From Sclerotinia nivalis (Eukaryota > Ascomycota > Leotiomycetes > Helotiales > Sclerotiniaceae): 64,000 nt of DNA. Positions within the stretch are counted from its first letter, which is position 1. Every line of letters begins with the position of its first letter. The stretch is taken from positions 62,001 to 126,000 of the forward strand of contig JAPEIS010000004.1 of assembly GCA_029531795.1 (NCBI GenBank), in the 5' to 3' direction. This document shows, in pieces, positions 34,886 through 45,425 of the stretch. Position numbers and translations under genes: made by a program. A model generated the notes under the pieces. It had not been told where the DNA came from and made no database searches. It was given only the letters and a program-made list of their open reading frames with translations.

Positions 34886-35338
34886 ATGGCGGATGTCCCA
34901 CATACGACGCATACGAATCTCTCTGAATATTGCTCGTCCATTCGAATCTTGTTGTATCAGCGTGACCTGTTCCAACATAACGCTGCTGAAGCTGCTCGAG
35001 CTGTTGCTGGGCGCGAAGTTTGTCGGCCTATACATAAGGACTTGTTAGCGGCTTTCTTGTTTACTTTGGCTCTATTGCTCAGGTGAAATGAGGAATTTGA
35101 TCTTGATTTTGTGATCGCGAACCCATTGCGACCAAAGAAAACAAAACTAAGTTGTAGAAAAGCTTACCATTGTGTCTTGACCAATAGGTTGTCCAGTGAA
35201 GAAGAATCGAAGCTCTCACCCAAGAGAGAAGGGTTACTGGATATTGACCGGTCCGTCTTTCATCCAGCGGCCGCTAGCTTTAAACGGACACCATTCCCAG
35301 CTATGATTGAAATCACATTTGAGCAGCTAACAAAGTAA
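34886..35338 (+). CDS. Possible small hypothetical protein (about 125 aa, two exons)
   Basis: ATG at 34886 in a good context (ACAATGGCGG) opens MADVPHTTHTNLSEYCSSIR. A second coding-like stretch (35093-35338) reads EFDLDFVIANPLRPKKTK and later MIEITFEQLTK. A GTTTGT donor at 35018 and an ATGAG acceptor at 35092 would join them in frame. The acceptor is poor, so the model is tentative; the first ORF alone is 66 codons. Not recognised. It lies about 100 bp upstream of, and on the same strand as, the next gene. It could be that gene's leader region or a decayed gene. Confidence 0.3.
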
Positions 35339-35441
35339 TTCCTTCGTATTTCGCATAAGTTAATTCTTAGCGTATTGTCTCAAATTACCTTTCTAGATGG
35401 TAGTTGACTTGGATTTCGAGGAGGAACGGAGATAAGTGGTC

Positions 35442-36857
35442 ATGGAGTAAGTCGATAATTCACGTGACAACGCGTTTCCTAACCTATATCACAGTAACAC
35501 CCCATTTGAGCTGAGACCGCAAGGCCAGACATATCCTCTCACATTGGGTGAGCGTCTTGCCCATGCAGATAACTATCGTATCGACCATGAAGCTTTAGAA
35601 AAGACCCTTGAAAGTATTAGGAAGTTTTACGAGAGCCCTTTTGCATCACCACACACCAGTGACCATCAGGATTGCGAGAGCTGTATTGGGAACGATCGTC
35701 AAACCCGCAAAGCCTATCAGGATTGGTATCTGTCAGATGATCCGAAACGCTGGTACTCTAAATTGTTCGACTATAAAACGGAATTACAGTCGATGTTTGA
35801 ACAACCTAAAGTCTACAGTCTTGACGATATCCACAAAAGAGTAGACCAGGAATTTCGGGCACATTTGAAGAGAGATCTTTGTGCACACAAATCAGACGAT
35901 ACCGAAGATGTTATGGAGCTTAAGGGCCGTATTTCTATGGAACTGGATGAAGGGATGGGTGTCTCAAAAGTCCTAAATGCTTACCTGACTGAGTACATCA
36001 AGACATGCCCAGATCCGAATCAGGTAGACTTCATCCTTCACCTTCACAACACTACTATCAATAAACAACGCATCCCACTTTACATCACATATTACTGCAG
36101 CACTCTAGAATCGGACTCCGCCAGCGTACGAAACTTCAAAAGTAAATATGCGCGTATGTTTGAAAATGAGATTCCCCACGATGAGGTTGTTGCCGCCATG
36201 AAGAAAGAGAATGCTCGTACGAAAGAATTCGAAATAGCGCAGCTCCAGCACCGTCTGAATGAACTTATTCTCGCCCAATCTGCTCATCTCAAGGCGAAAG
36301 CAAAGAAAGCCGAGAAAGATTCCCTTAAATACCAACACCATCAGCAGGTGGCAAAAGAGAGCAGGGCCCTTTGCTCATACGATGGCTGCGATGAGGACGT
36401 GGACTTAACCATACCAGAAGGTGCAATACAATGTGTTTTATGCGATTGGATTGCGTCAAAGGTACCAGAAGATAGGGATCATAAAAGATCCTATTATTGT
36501 TGTTCCAGTCATGCACTTCTGGATCATGAAGTTCACGATAAAGTTGATCATTACTGTCTGAGTGCCCATTGGAAAGATTGTTGTCTTTCGGAACTCGGCG
36601 CGGATGGGGATGAAACTTATGATGGAATGGGTTTGTGCAAAGTCTGCATGGCCAGTGGACACAAGGCTTTTTTCTGCTCGGAGGAATGCTACGAAAAGAA
36701 CTATAATCAACATGCTGCAGAGTGGCATACGGACGAGAATGCACAAAATTCGTTGGAAGTTTTCACGATGCCGGACGATTTCATAATTGAGGATGTTATC
36801 GATGATCCTGGGATAGAGATTGGTGAAATTGTGGATACGGAGATGAAGGGTGTTTGA
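35442..36857 (+). CDS. Hypothetical protein with Cys/His-rich, MYND-like C-terminus (455 aa)
   Basis: The first exon is only five bases (ATGGA, 35442-35446). A 48-bp intron (donor GTAAGT, branch CCTAAC, acceptor ACAG at 35494) follows; the large exon 35495-36857 then begins NTPFELRPQGQTYPLTLGER. The N-terminal two thirds are helical and charged, without a recognised domain. A predicted coiled coil lies around AQLQHRLNELILAQSAHLKA. From about residue 288 it becomes Cys/His-rich: CSYDGC, CVLCDW, SYYCCSSHALLDHEVHDK, DHYCLSAHWKDCC, GLCKVC and FFCSEECYEKNYNQHAAEWH. The last block resembles the second half of an MYND zinc finger. The tail is acidic. Zinc binding and protein interaction are likely; specific function is unknown. 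Confidence 0.72.
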
Positions 36858-38223
36858 GATGCGGGTCATGCCGACTTTGATGTATTATTATGGTGTTGAA
36901 TTAGCTAAAATAAAAACGTATCTTAATCCTTGAGCGGGGTCTGGACATTCAGTCAATGTCATCTGAGTTTGTTTCACCATGAAACTCTATATTATCCAAA
37001 AAGGTTCGCAGTCTCTGGTGACTGCCGCTCAAAATGTTCGGCTCAGAGTTTTGTGTTGTTGAGCCACCAGGTATGTAGAGAGTAGTGTCTCAGCTTTTGT
37101 TATAACAATTTCTATACTATTTTAACATCTGGGACATTGACAATGGTTGAGGTGTGTTTTCATCTTCCCCGAGGTCTTTAGCTGACAGTCCTCATTCCGC
37201 ACATGATCATGACGTATTCAGAATTGGCCATCAAAAATGTGGTCAAAATGGGGCATTTGGCTCTTGACTTTGACTTTGACTTTGACTTTGACTTTGACTT
37301 TGACTTTGACTTTGACTTTGACTTTGACTTTGACTTTGGCTTTTTCTTTATTTGACGACCTAGTCTTTGAGACTTAGGAGCGACATGAGGCACGGGCGGC
37401 TAAATTTCAAAGTTGTTGATATCTATTCTTTTCCAATTTCATTCCCAAGACACCCCTAAATACGATGATCACCTGCAGGTACTATTGTAACTACATTAAG
37501 TCACAATTATTTATTCAAGAGAAGCTTGGCGGACACTACATCCATCCACTTACGAGGGTAATGAAGAACGAAAGACAAGTGTCAATACCTATTTTTTTCT
37601 CCGCAAAAATTCGCGCCAGAGCAACGAGTGTAATTGATGGCAACGGCAACTCTCGCAAAAAGAGACATCAATCAATATGATCTAGCTGCGACTTTGTCAC
37701 CATATTTGCACGGCCATGAATCCAGTTCCTTACTCTACCCCTATGGACTTTAGGACATGGTGCAGAAATATCACCAATGATTCACTGCTGGAATGGGGTT
37801 AAATAAACTAGATGCCCGGTCATCAGTTGAAGTAGCATAACCTTCTCATCGAAATTAGTATGTGACAGATTTCTGTTGTGTTGATCTTGTGTTTTCATTG
37901 TTTGAAGTGAATTTTGATTTGCATTTCAATATTACCATCCATCATCTTCCAATGCCAACCCATCAAAGTAGAATACCATACTTCATAACTTCTCGCTTTC
38001 AGATATCATTCCTGTAAGAGACAGTCCCCGTATATGTACAAGCCAGCCCTTGAATAATTCACCTAGATCCAGAATCCTAACCCCCATGCAGTTTCCCTCG
38101 TTTTTTTCGGCATCAAATTACAAAATCCAGATTTCATACAATTCGCTCCAGCTCAGAGTGTGAATCCCAATTACTCCCCACTCTTTAGTATCACTCCCTA
38201 AATCCTAGGAAGTCCATGCTATT
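36858..38223. other. Intergenic with hexanucleotide repeat
   Basis: 1.37 kb between the convergent 3' ends of the MYND-like gene and the small secreted protein gene. It contains the CTTTGA array at 37266-37338. Nothing else is recognised. Confidence 0.6.
37266..37338. repeat. (CTTTGA)n hexanucleotide microsatellite, about 12 copies
   Basis: Near-perfect tandem hexamer. The minus strand would encode a Lys-Ser dipeptide repeat within a 71-codon frame, but no gene model supports translation. It is expected to be length-polymorphic. Confidence 0.92.
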
Positions 38224-38721
38224 CTACTCGATTAAGGAAATGCCTCTTTTGCCCTCATTTCTTGGCCCCACCCCCCGCTCCAGTCTATATCCTTCAAAGT
38301 CTCGATTATACTTTTCTGGCTTGGGGTGAATAGCGACACATTTGACTATCCGACTGCCACCTTTTGGCGTAAACCCCTGGAGACATTCAATAATTGCATC
38401 GGAGTCAAATGAACGTTTTGACAAATGCGATTCCTGGAACGGAAAATGAGTGTCGGTAGTCTTTTTGAGGGGTCAGTGGCGGGAATTCTAATGATACTCA
38501 CAATTTGGGCATTTTCGCTGTACATGATAATGTTACCGCTGGATGTCGGAGGTCTCTTGGGCGGGTTAGCAATTTTCTTGAGTGCATTGCAAATATTTTT
38601 CATCAAGGACTATATTATATAATGGAAATGAGATTAAAAGCAAAACTCTTACCGAAACAGGTAAGGCAAAAGCAACCCAAGTAGTCGTTAAAACCGGTAT
38701 GAGGATGGAAAGTGGGTACAT
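38224..38721 (-). CDS. Small secreted protein (128 aa), effector-like
   Basis: Three exons: 38653-38721, 38502-38609 and 38224-38433; introns are 43 and 68 bp, all in frame. The first exon is almost exactly a signal peptide (MYPLSILIPVLTTTWVAFAL, then PVS). The mature part starts SLMKNICNALKKIANPPKRP, continues GNIIMYSENAQI and SHLSKRSFDSDAIIECLQGF, and ends RNEGKRGISLIE. It has three cysteines, a basic character and an internal KR. No known domain is recognised. Small size, signal peptide, introns and position beside a gene-poor region fit the profile of a fungal secreted effector or other apoplastic protein. That role is inference. An alternative is a short remnant of a larger secreted protein. 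Confidence 0.65.
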
Positions 38722-41700
38722 TCTGAAGCTTAGATGTAGGCCGTTGGTTAATTCGTCGAGTCTCGATTCAAAGTGCTTTGCCAATGACGGACGCTTCTAT
38801 GTACAGTACATAAAATGACAAGAAGCAATGGAAGGAATGAAAACCCAAGTGCTGGGTCAAAGTCAGTCTATAACATTGCCTCAGAATATCTAGTACGAGA
38901 ATGTGGTAACTAGGCAAAGGAACGTTGCTTCCATTCATCTTGTCAAAAACAATACGGCCGACTTGACATCGGGAATGCCAATATTAAGTAACGTGGGCCA
39001 GCGCTTGATGTTTGTTGTCTTGTATCACCAAATGAGACATCAGACGAAAATTCCCACTAGTTGTGTGACTTTATCATTGTGAATGCCATGTTAATCACGG
39101 GGACCATGACACTGAAGTCTAATTAAATGAATTCGAGATATCCGAGGTTATAATTTCATAGACATAATGAACACATTACACAATTAGTAATTCATTGGGT
39201 GTTATCCCCCGGCTAATGTCCTCTCAATGTTGTCATTCTGTGTCATAGTCGGGGTAGCACCGGAGCACAAGATCCTTCATTTCCCCATGAGATGAACTCG
39301 GGTATAAAGGAGAGTTTTCAATATCTCATATCAGACAAACAACACAAGAATTTAATCAGCCAATACCATGAACTACTTTTCTAGCCCCCAAGGACCCATT
39401 TGACAAAGATTCTAGGTTCTCGGAAGCATAGAACAATGCCAGCAGGTGGGAGCCTCTACTCCTGATAAACGACATAAAATCATTCTCTGGCAATATCAAG
39501 AAATTTAAATGACAGTCTAAGATAAACTTCACCAGAAATAGATGCATAAAATTCTGTCTTGATAACGATTTTTTAATAACTACATGTCGCAATGACGGCA
39601 GTTTCTTCGTCATGAATGGGCATTCGTGCAAGTTCTAACTTTTAACCGAACAAAAGAGTCTAGAACCTCACTCATTACACCTGACCGCATACATAATTCC
39701 GGAGCTACTCCTCGGTAGGTATCTATCGGCGACCAGAAGTAAAAATGTTCCGATCCTGTGAGTTTTCATACTTTCTGACCTTCAATTCTGAGGCGAAGGG
39801 CATGTATCAAAATGTGGCTGGATCTTTAGTTCCAGGAGAACTTCTTCTAGAAAAGCTATTACTGACTGCAAGTCTCCAGCAGGTTGTATGCAACAAAGGT
39901 TCGTTTGCATTCGGGACAATCAGGAAGCCCTAATGAGTTCTATATTCTGGTCCAGTATCATCTCCCGAGCTATTGGTGTGCTTCTTCAACTTGTTGATTT
40001 AAATACTCGCAAGCTCAATGTTTCTGCATCATCAATGAATACCATACATTGTTAATCATATGAATCAAATACCATTCATTAATAATGACTTTCATTGATA
40101 ATAAAATACCCCATGTTTCCAATTCTTCTCCGTATCTCGTAGTCCTTGTGTACTTCGGCAGCTTCACCAGATCAAACGTGTTCTCACGCAAGTCTGGCTG
40201 TCCAAGTAATCCATCCGCCATTCTCTTTCTTCTCTCCTTTAATAGAAGATCACCGCTTGAACGTCAACTGCTATTCTCCCTGTCGCCCTTTATATACCTC
40301 ATCTCCCTATGATTCTTCAGGTCGATGTCGCCAATAATAAAGCAAAGCCCACGGGATCAGATTAATTTTTCCCAGCCGATAGCACTGCGCATCATCAGAA
40401 AACATACACACACATGAGGTAGGAATTTAGAGGGCTGGGAAGGAGAGAAATTTGACTGTGTAGTGTAACAGCTGGCGAGGTCGCGCTTGAGTTGACTTTC
40501 TTAGTAGAGCAGTTGAACTTCAACAACCACGATTGATTCTAAAAATTCACTGTCATTCGTATGTGTCTCTGTCTCTTATTGGTTCTTACAGTCATGAACA
40601 GGTGATTAGCCTAAACCAAAACATTTACCTGGTTCACACCAGCATCCGCACCAACGTCTTTGGCTCATATTTCTTCCTGCCTAGAAGTCTTTGATGTTTT
40701 TTGCATCCATTCATAATGATCATTTACATAATCTCTTCGTTAGATACCAGGATTTGCTCTTCCAAATCTCTTCTAAGCATTTTGAAACAAGTCACTCTGA
40801 ACCATTTATATTCATGACTAAAAATTGTTGTTTTTGTTTCTTCATTGCATCCCTGGTAAAAGTTTCGTTTGCAAACTATATAAAGCTACACATTCCCTAC
40901 TCTAGAATCTCCAAATATATTTATCCGATAAAATTCTGTCTTAGGAGACTCGGGATCCACGGGACTTTTTTGGAAGGATTTCTTAGCTGGTTCGATTCTT
41001 ACTATATGATGTTGAAGATTAATCGGAAGGTATTTTATATCTACCACCAATTCTTATCGTGTAACTTTTGTTATCAGAAATAGAAGTAGTTAAATATCAA
41101 ATAGGTGTTGATAAATATTGTTACTTATTTTCCACACGTAAATCTTTCGGAAAATGCCAAACTTCCTATGGATGAAACATGATTGAACTATCACACCTCC
41201 ATATCATTTCACGGATTTATCAAATATCTCACCTCTTCATACCATGTCTGCCCTGAGATTCTCTACAAATTCATTCATCAGGAAAAATTCCAAATCTTTG
41301 CTCCAAGTGTAGGTAGGACCATCGTGACTTTCGCCTCTCTCGAGGTATCTATGGCTGCTTTCGTGGAGAGTATGATATTTTCTTCATTTCTTCTCGCTTT
41401 GATTTCAAACATCGCCCCAGCTTTGCTCATCCATGGTATAAGATCCGATGTTGCCATTTTGTTCATTGCCATTCTTATGTTCCATTCGCTGTAGCCTTTT
41501 TATCCTTACCATTAAAAGTATCATTAGCAGCCGCATCTTTGTTATCATTCACATTCATATTTCTATTTTCAATTTCTGCTCCATCTTCCCCGAGTATCCT
41601 CGCACATGAGAATGAAAAGCATTCTACCTGTTTCATTCCCACAACTCCCTGATCCTGGAGCAAGGAAGAGTCTTACTTCGTCTCCTCGATTAGCCAAACA

Positions 41701-42123
41701 AATTCCACAATACTCCGTATATACCAACCACACCACACCAACCAACCTCGCAAGTTTCTTCCCCTATATCGCCATACTATTACATACCCATACTACCATA
41801 ATTCCATTTCCCAATAAACCGGATATCCAAACCGCCACACAACCTCTCAGATCTAAGGAATAACACAGGATATACAAAATCGAGAGATGAAAATTGTGAT
41901 TAAATCTCCCTCTGCTCAGATCCCTTCAATCCCCAGTTCAATTCCCTCAAATTCTAAAGAATTATTATACATTACTCCCCATCATTACCATTTACCTCTC
42001 ATTATCATCCCCTTCATCCTCTATCAATCTCATTATCAGCATTCCCATAAACTATTTCTCACCACCCACTCCGATGCATATGCATGGTTACTCGCTTCAC
42101 TCCTATATATATATATCACTGCC

Positions 42124-42168
42124 TCATCTCTCATCTCTCATCTCTCATCTCTCATCTCTCATCTCTCC
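42124..42168. repeat. (CTCATCT)n heptamer repeat, about 6 copies
   Basis: Perfect 7-bp tandem array in a pyrimidine-rich stretch. Confidence 0.9.
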
Positions 42169-42441
42169 TTTTCTTTCCTACCGAGCATAGATAGTGTAAC
42201 ATAGCATAACCAAAAAAATAGAATCCAAACAAGACAAGGAGAATGCAGAAAATAGTACAAGTACGAGTATACAATCTAACAACCTTCTAACCCATCCATC
42301 CTCACCAAATTCCTCAACCCTAAGTCCATCGCTTCTTTCGATTCATTATCCCATTAACCTACTTCTCACCAACCCCTTTTCACAAATGAATTACCTAGCC
42401 CATCCTACGCACATAACCTCCTACCTATATCTGCCCGCTGC

Positions 42442-42461
42442 AAAAAAAAAAAAAAAAAAAA
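42442..42461. repeat. Poly-A tract of about 20 bases
   Basis: Uninterrupted A run. It could be genomic or the footprint of an old retrotransposed sequence; no associated element is visible. Confidence 0.8.
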
Positions 42462-43444
42462 CATTTACCTTACTTTACTATACAAATACAAATACACTCA
42501 TCATCCCATCCCATCTCACAGAATCCAAAGAAAGAAAATATATAAATCCCTCCCATCCCTCCCATCCCCCCATTCCCTCACATCGCCAAATCCACTTACA
42601 ATCCACTTACAACCAACAAAAAAAGAAGAAAAAAACCAACATACTATACCCATAACCCCACAAATTACACCTAAACATTTATCTTTATCTTTACCATTAC
42701 TCCAAGGCCATAAACGTATACCCCTAAAAGATTCTCCAACTTCTCAGTTTATTTCCCGAATATGTCAAAGTAGATTTTTCCTCCTCTTCTCCCTCCTCAT
42801 CATCATTCTACATACTTTCTTCATCGTCAATATCCTTCTCTTCAATTGTCTATCAATTCCTTCCTCGATGTTGTTAAACCTTACCCTTTAATCACATTAA
42901 TCTCACATCATCATTCATTCATTCATTCTTTACACACACATATAAATTCATACATAAATAAATTCTTTCACACATTTTGTATTTCTCATTTCTCATTCAT
43001 CTCATTTCAAAAATATTATTAACTAGATCCATTCGATTCCCTTTCGATTTCATTTCATTCCAAATGTATCCTTTCTTTCTCTTAATCATTTATATCTTTC
43101 ATTTGATTTCATATCTTCATATCAATCTCCCAATAATCTTATAATTCGTTGCCTCAAGCTCGTAACCCCCATGCCCTTCACGCTATGCCTTGAAGAAAAA
43201 AAGAAATAGTAGATTTCGACATTTGTTTCGTAGGAGAGAAGAATAAAAAAAATAAAAAAAATAAAGGGATTCACTGTACAATTGGGCTGAACCTGCCGCC
43301 ATCTTTGCCTTTTCAAAAATTGCATATTTCAATCGCAATCTCAATCGCAATGGTAATTGCAATGACGACCCAAACTCCATTCCATGCCATATCATTTCAT
43401 CCTTTCCTATCTTCCTTCTTCAACACAAGTCCTTTCGCTATCTC

Positions 43445-45425
43445 TTAACTAGGACTCGGTAATGGACTAACCGTATCCAACGGGGCCTTATGTAATGCCG
43501 GTTGAGCATGCGTATCCATCAAACCCTGCTTTTTCCTCTCAATAGCATTCTTCACCCACTCTGCAACTTCTGAATCTTCTGTTCCTGTCAGGATCCCATT
43601 TGATTTATCCTGTTCTACCCCATCTTGCAGGCTCAAGCCTTCCATGTCAACATCCTCTTCATCTTCATCCTCTTCCGAAATCGTGCTTGGTTTTGAGAGG
43701 TCGGCGAGCCATGGATGTTGAAGTAAATCGCTATATGTAGGACGCAGTTTTGGAATTTTATTAAGACAACCACGAACGAAATTGCGGGCGACTGGGGAAA
43801 AACCTTCTTCTGGAAGGTCGGGTGGTTCACCGTCGACAATTGCCTTATCCATGTTAGCTTCAGATTCCCAAAGTGAAAGGAGTAAAAAAAACAAGACTTA
43901 CACTCAACTGTGAGAAGATATTATTATACGTCTCAGGTGGATATGGATATCTTCCCATTGCACATTCGATAACACTTAATCCCAAAGACCAAATATCACT
44001 CTGTACACTATACGTTCCACCCCCAGGATTTGCACCAGCTTGTGAGATTCCACCACCAGAAATTCTTTCTGGTGCCATATATGATTGACATCCAATATTC
44101 GTTTTCGCAATACTAGCAACCAAATTTCCTGACACTCCAAAGTCACAAATTTTGACCTGTCCTTTAGTATTTACCAGAATATTCGTTGGTTTAACATCCC
44201 GATGAATGATGTTATGTTCATCTTTGAGAGTCTTTAAACCTTGAGTGGTGGCATATGTAATTTTCCTTAGGACGTTTTCGGGAATACCATCTCCATAGAT
44301 TTTATCAATCGATCCACCATCCATAAATTCTATACAGATGTAAACTGCACCTTCCTGGAAAAATGCTCCGTAAAAGTCGATAATGTATGGACTCAGACAT
44401 CTATGAAGAATATCCAATTCCATGATAATGGCGGCAAATTTGGCTTCATCAAGTTCCAGACGAAGTTCCTTCATTGCCATTACCACGCCAGTGGTATCTC
44501 CTGTTGGTTTGACTTCGACACTATCGTGATCCATTGAAGAGGGGGATTTATTTCCTGCTAGACCCAACCCTGGTTTGCGCATTCGTGGTCTTGCATGTCG
44601 AACTTTGTAAACGGTCCCGTAATTACCCTTACCCAGTTCTTCTAGTGTGTCAACCTCATCCAGTGATATATTGAAATTGGTTCCATTCGCAAAGTCAATA
44701 CCATTTCCATGAATAACGGCCTTTCCGGCAAATTTTAATGTGCCATTCTTTGTGTCGACATATTTTGCAAATTGGTTAAACATAGAACCTCCATTCGAAG
44801 TATCTGGTGCACCATTTGATTCTGAACCTGGTGTAGCAGCTGGAGCTGGAGGTAAACCACCAGGTAATTTCATTCCTCTTCTTGCACTTAATCCTCCACC
44901 CATCTTTATCTTCGGAACTGCCGGAGCAGAAACAAAGGATTGTGGTGGAGGTCGCATATTCGGCGGTAGCGGTAATTTTCCAGGCAAACCATCTACAACA
45001 GGTAAACCTGGCATCCCAGGTGATGAAACCGTGACAGGCATTTGGGGTCGTGGACTTGGTGTACCTTGTCTTGATGCGTGGAATGCTTTCATTTTTTCTG
45101 CCATAGAAGAAGGTAATGCACCACCGGCTTGTCTTCCTGCTTGTGAAGATCTAGAGCCCGGTATCGATGGGCCAGGTCTTGGTCTTCTGGCATTTGCCAA
45201 CATCCCAAGAGGGGTAGAAGATGCTGTCATGGTCGATAACCCTTCAGAATCTGATGCGGCTCGAAGAGCTGGTAGAGAAGGAGGTTTTGAGGAGGTAGGT
45301 GATGTGGGAGCTTCATTCGATTGACCGTCTGTAAGTTTTTCGTCCAAAGGAAGGGTATCTTTGGTAGCGAAATCGATTGAATCGCACGGAGGAACCATCG
45401 AATCTAATTGAGGATTATCTGCCAT
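43445..45425 (-). CDS. PBS2: MAP kinase kinase of the HOG pathway, Pbs2-type (640 aa)
   Basis: Dual-specificity kinase expected to phosphorylate the Hog1-type MAPK downstream of group III histidine kinases (osmotic stress, phenylpyrrole/dicarboximide response; Bos5 in Botrytis nomenclature). Exons: 43902-45425 and 43445-43843; intron 58 bp with GTAAGT donor. The start is ATG 45425 (MADNPQLDSMVPP); another in-frame ATG lies at 45452. The first ~250 residues are Pro/Ser/Gly-rich, with MKLPGGLPPAPAATPG. Kinase features: ELGKGNYGTVYKVRH, MAMKELRLE, FMDGGSIDKIY, HRDVKPTNILVN, DFGVSG and the MAPKK activation site Ser438-I-A-K-Thr442, then MAPERI and SDIWSLGLSVIECAMGRYPY. The acidic tail (EEDEDEEDVDMEG) follows HPWLADL. 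Intergenic flanks of more than 4 kb lie on both sides. Confidence 0.93.

Larger units (their letters stand above)
38722..43444. other. Gene-poor region, 4.7 kb
   Basis: No gene is supported. Short frames at 39356-39631 (minus), 40015-40221 (minus, ATG start) and 40691-41083 (plus) lack domains and convincing splice partners. The right half (41.5-43.3 kb) is C/T-rich on the plus strand and full of simple repeats, including poly-A and CTCATCT tracts. Part of it is probably the 3' flank of the MAPKK gene. Confidence 0.55.

Noticed and set aside
37178..37393. Lys-Ser repeat protein on the minus strand
   Set aside because: It is only the translation of the CTTTGA microsatellite; no promoter, intron or homologue evidence.
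39356..39631. 91-codon minus-strand ORF
   Set aside because: Protein-like in places, but no family recognised and no partner exon found.
40015..40221. 68-codon minus-strand ORF with true ATG (MADGLLGQPDLRENTFDLVK)
   Set aside because: The first ~40 codons look plausible, but it runs into AT-rich sequence and I found no convincing second exon. Worth an RNA-seq check only.
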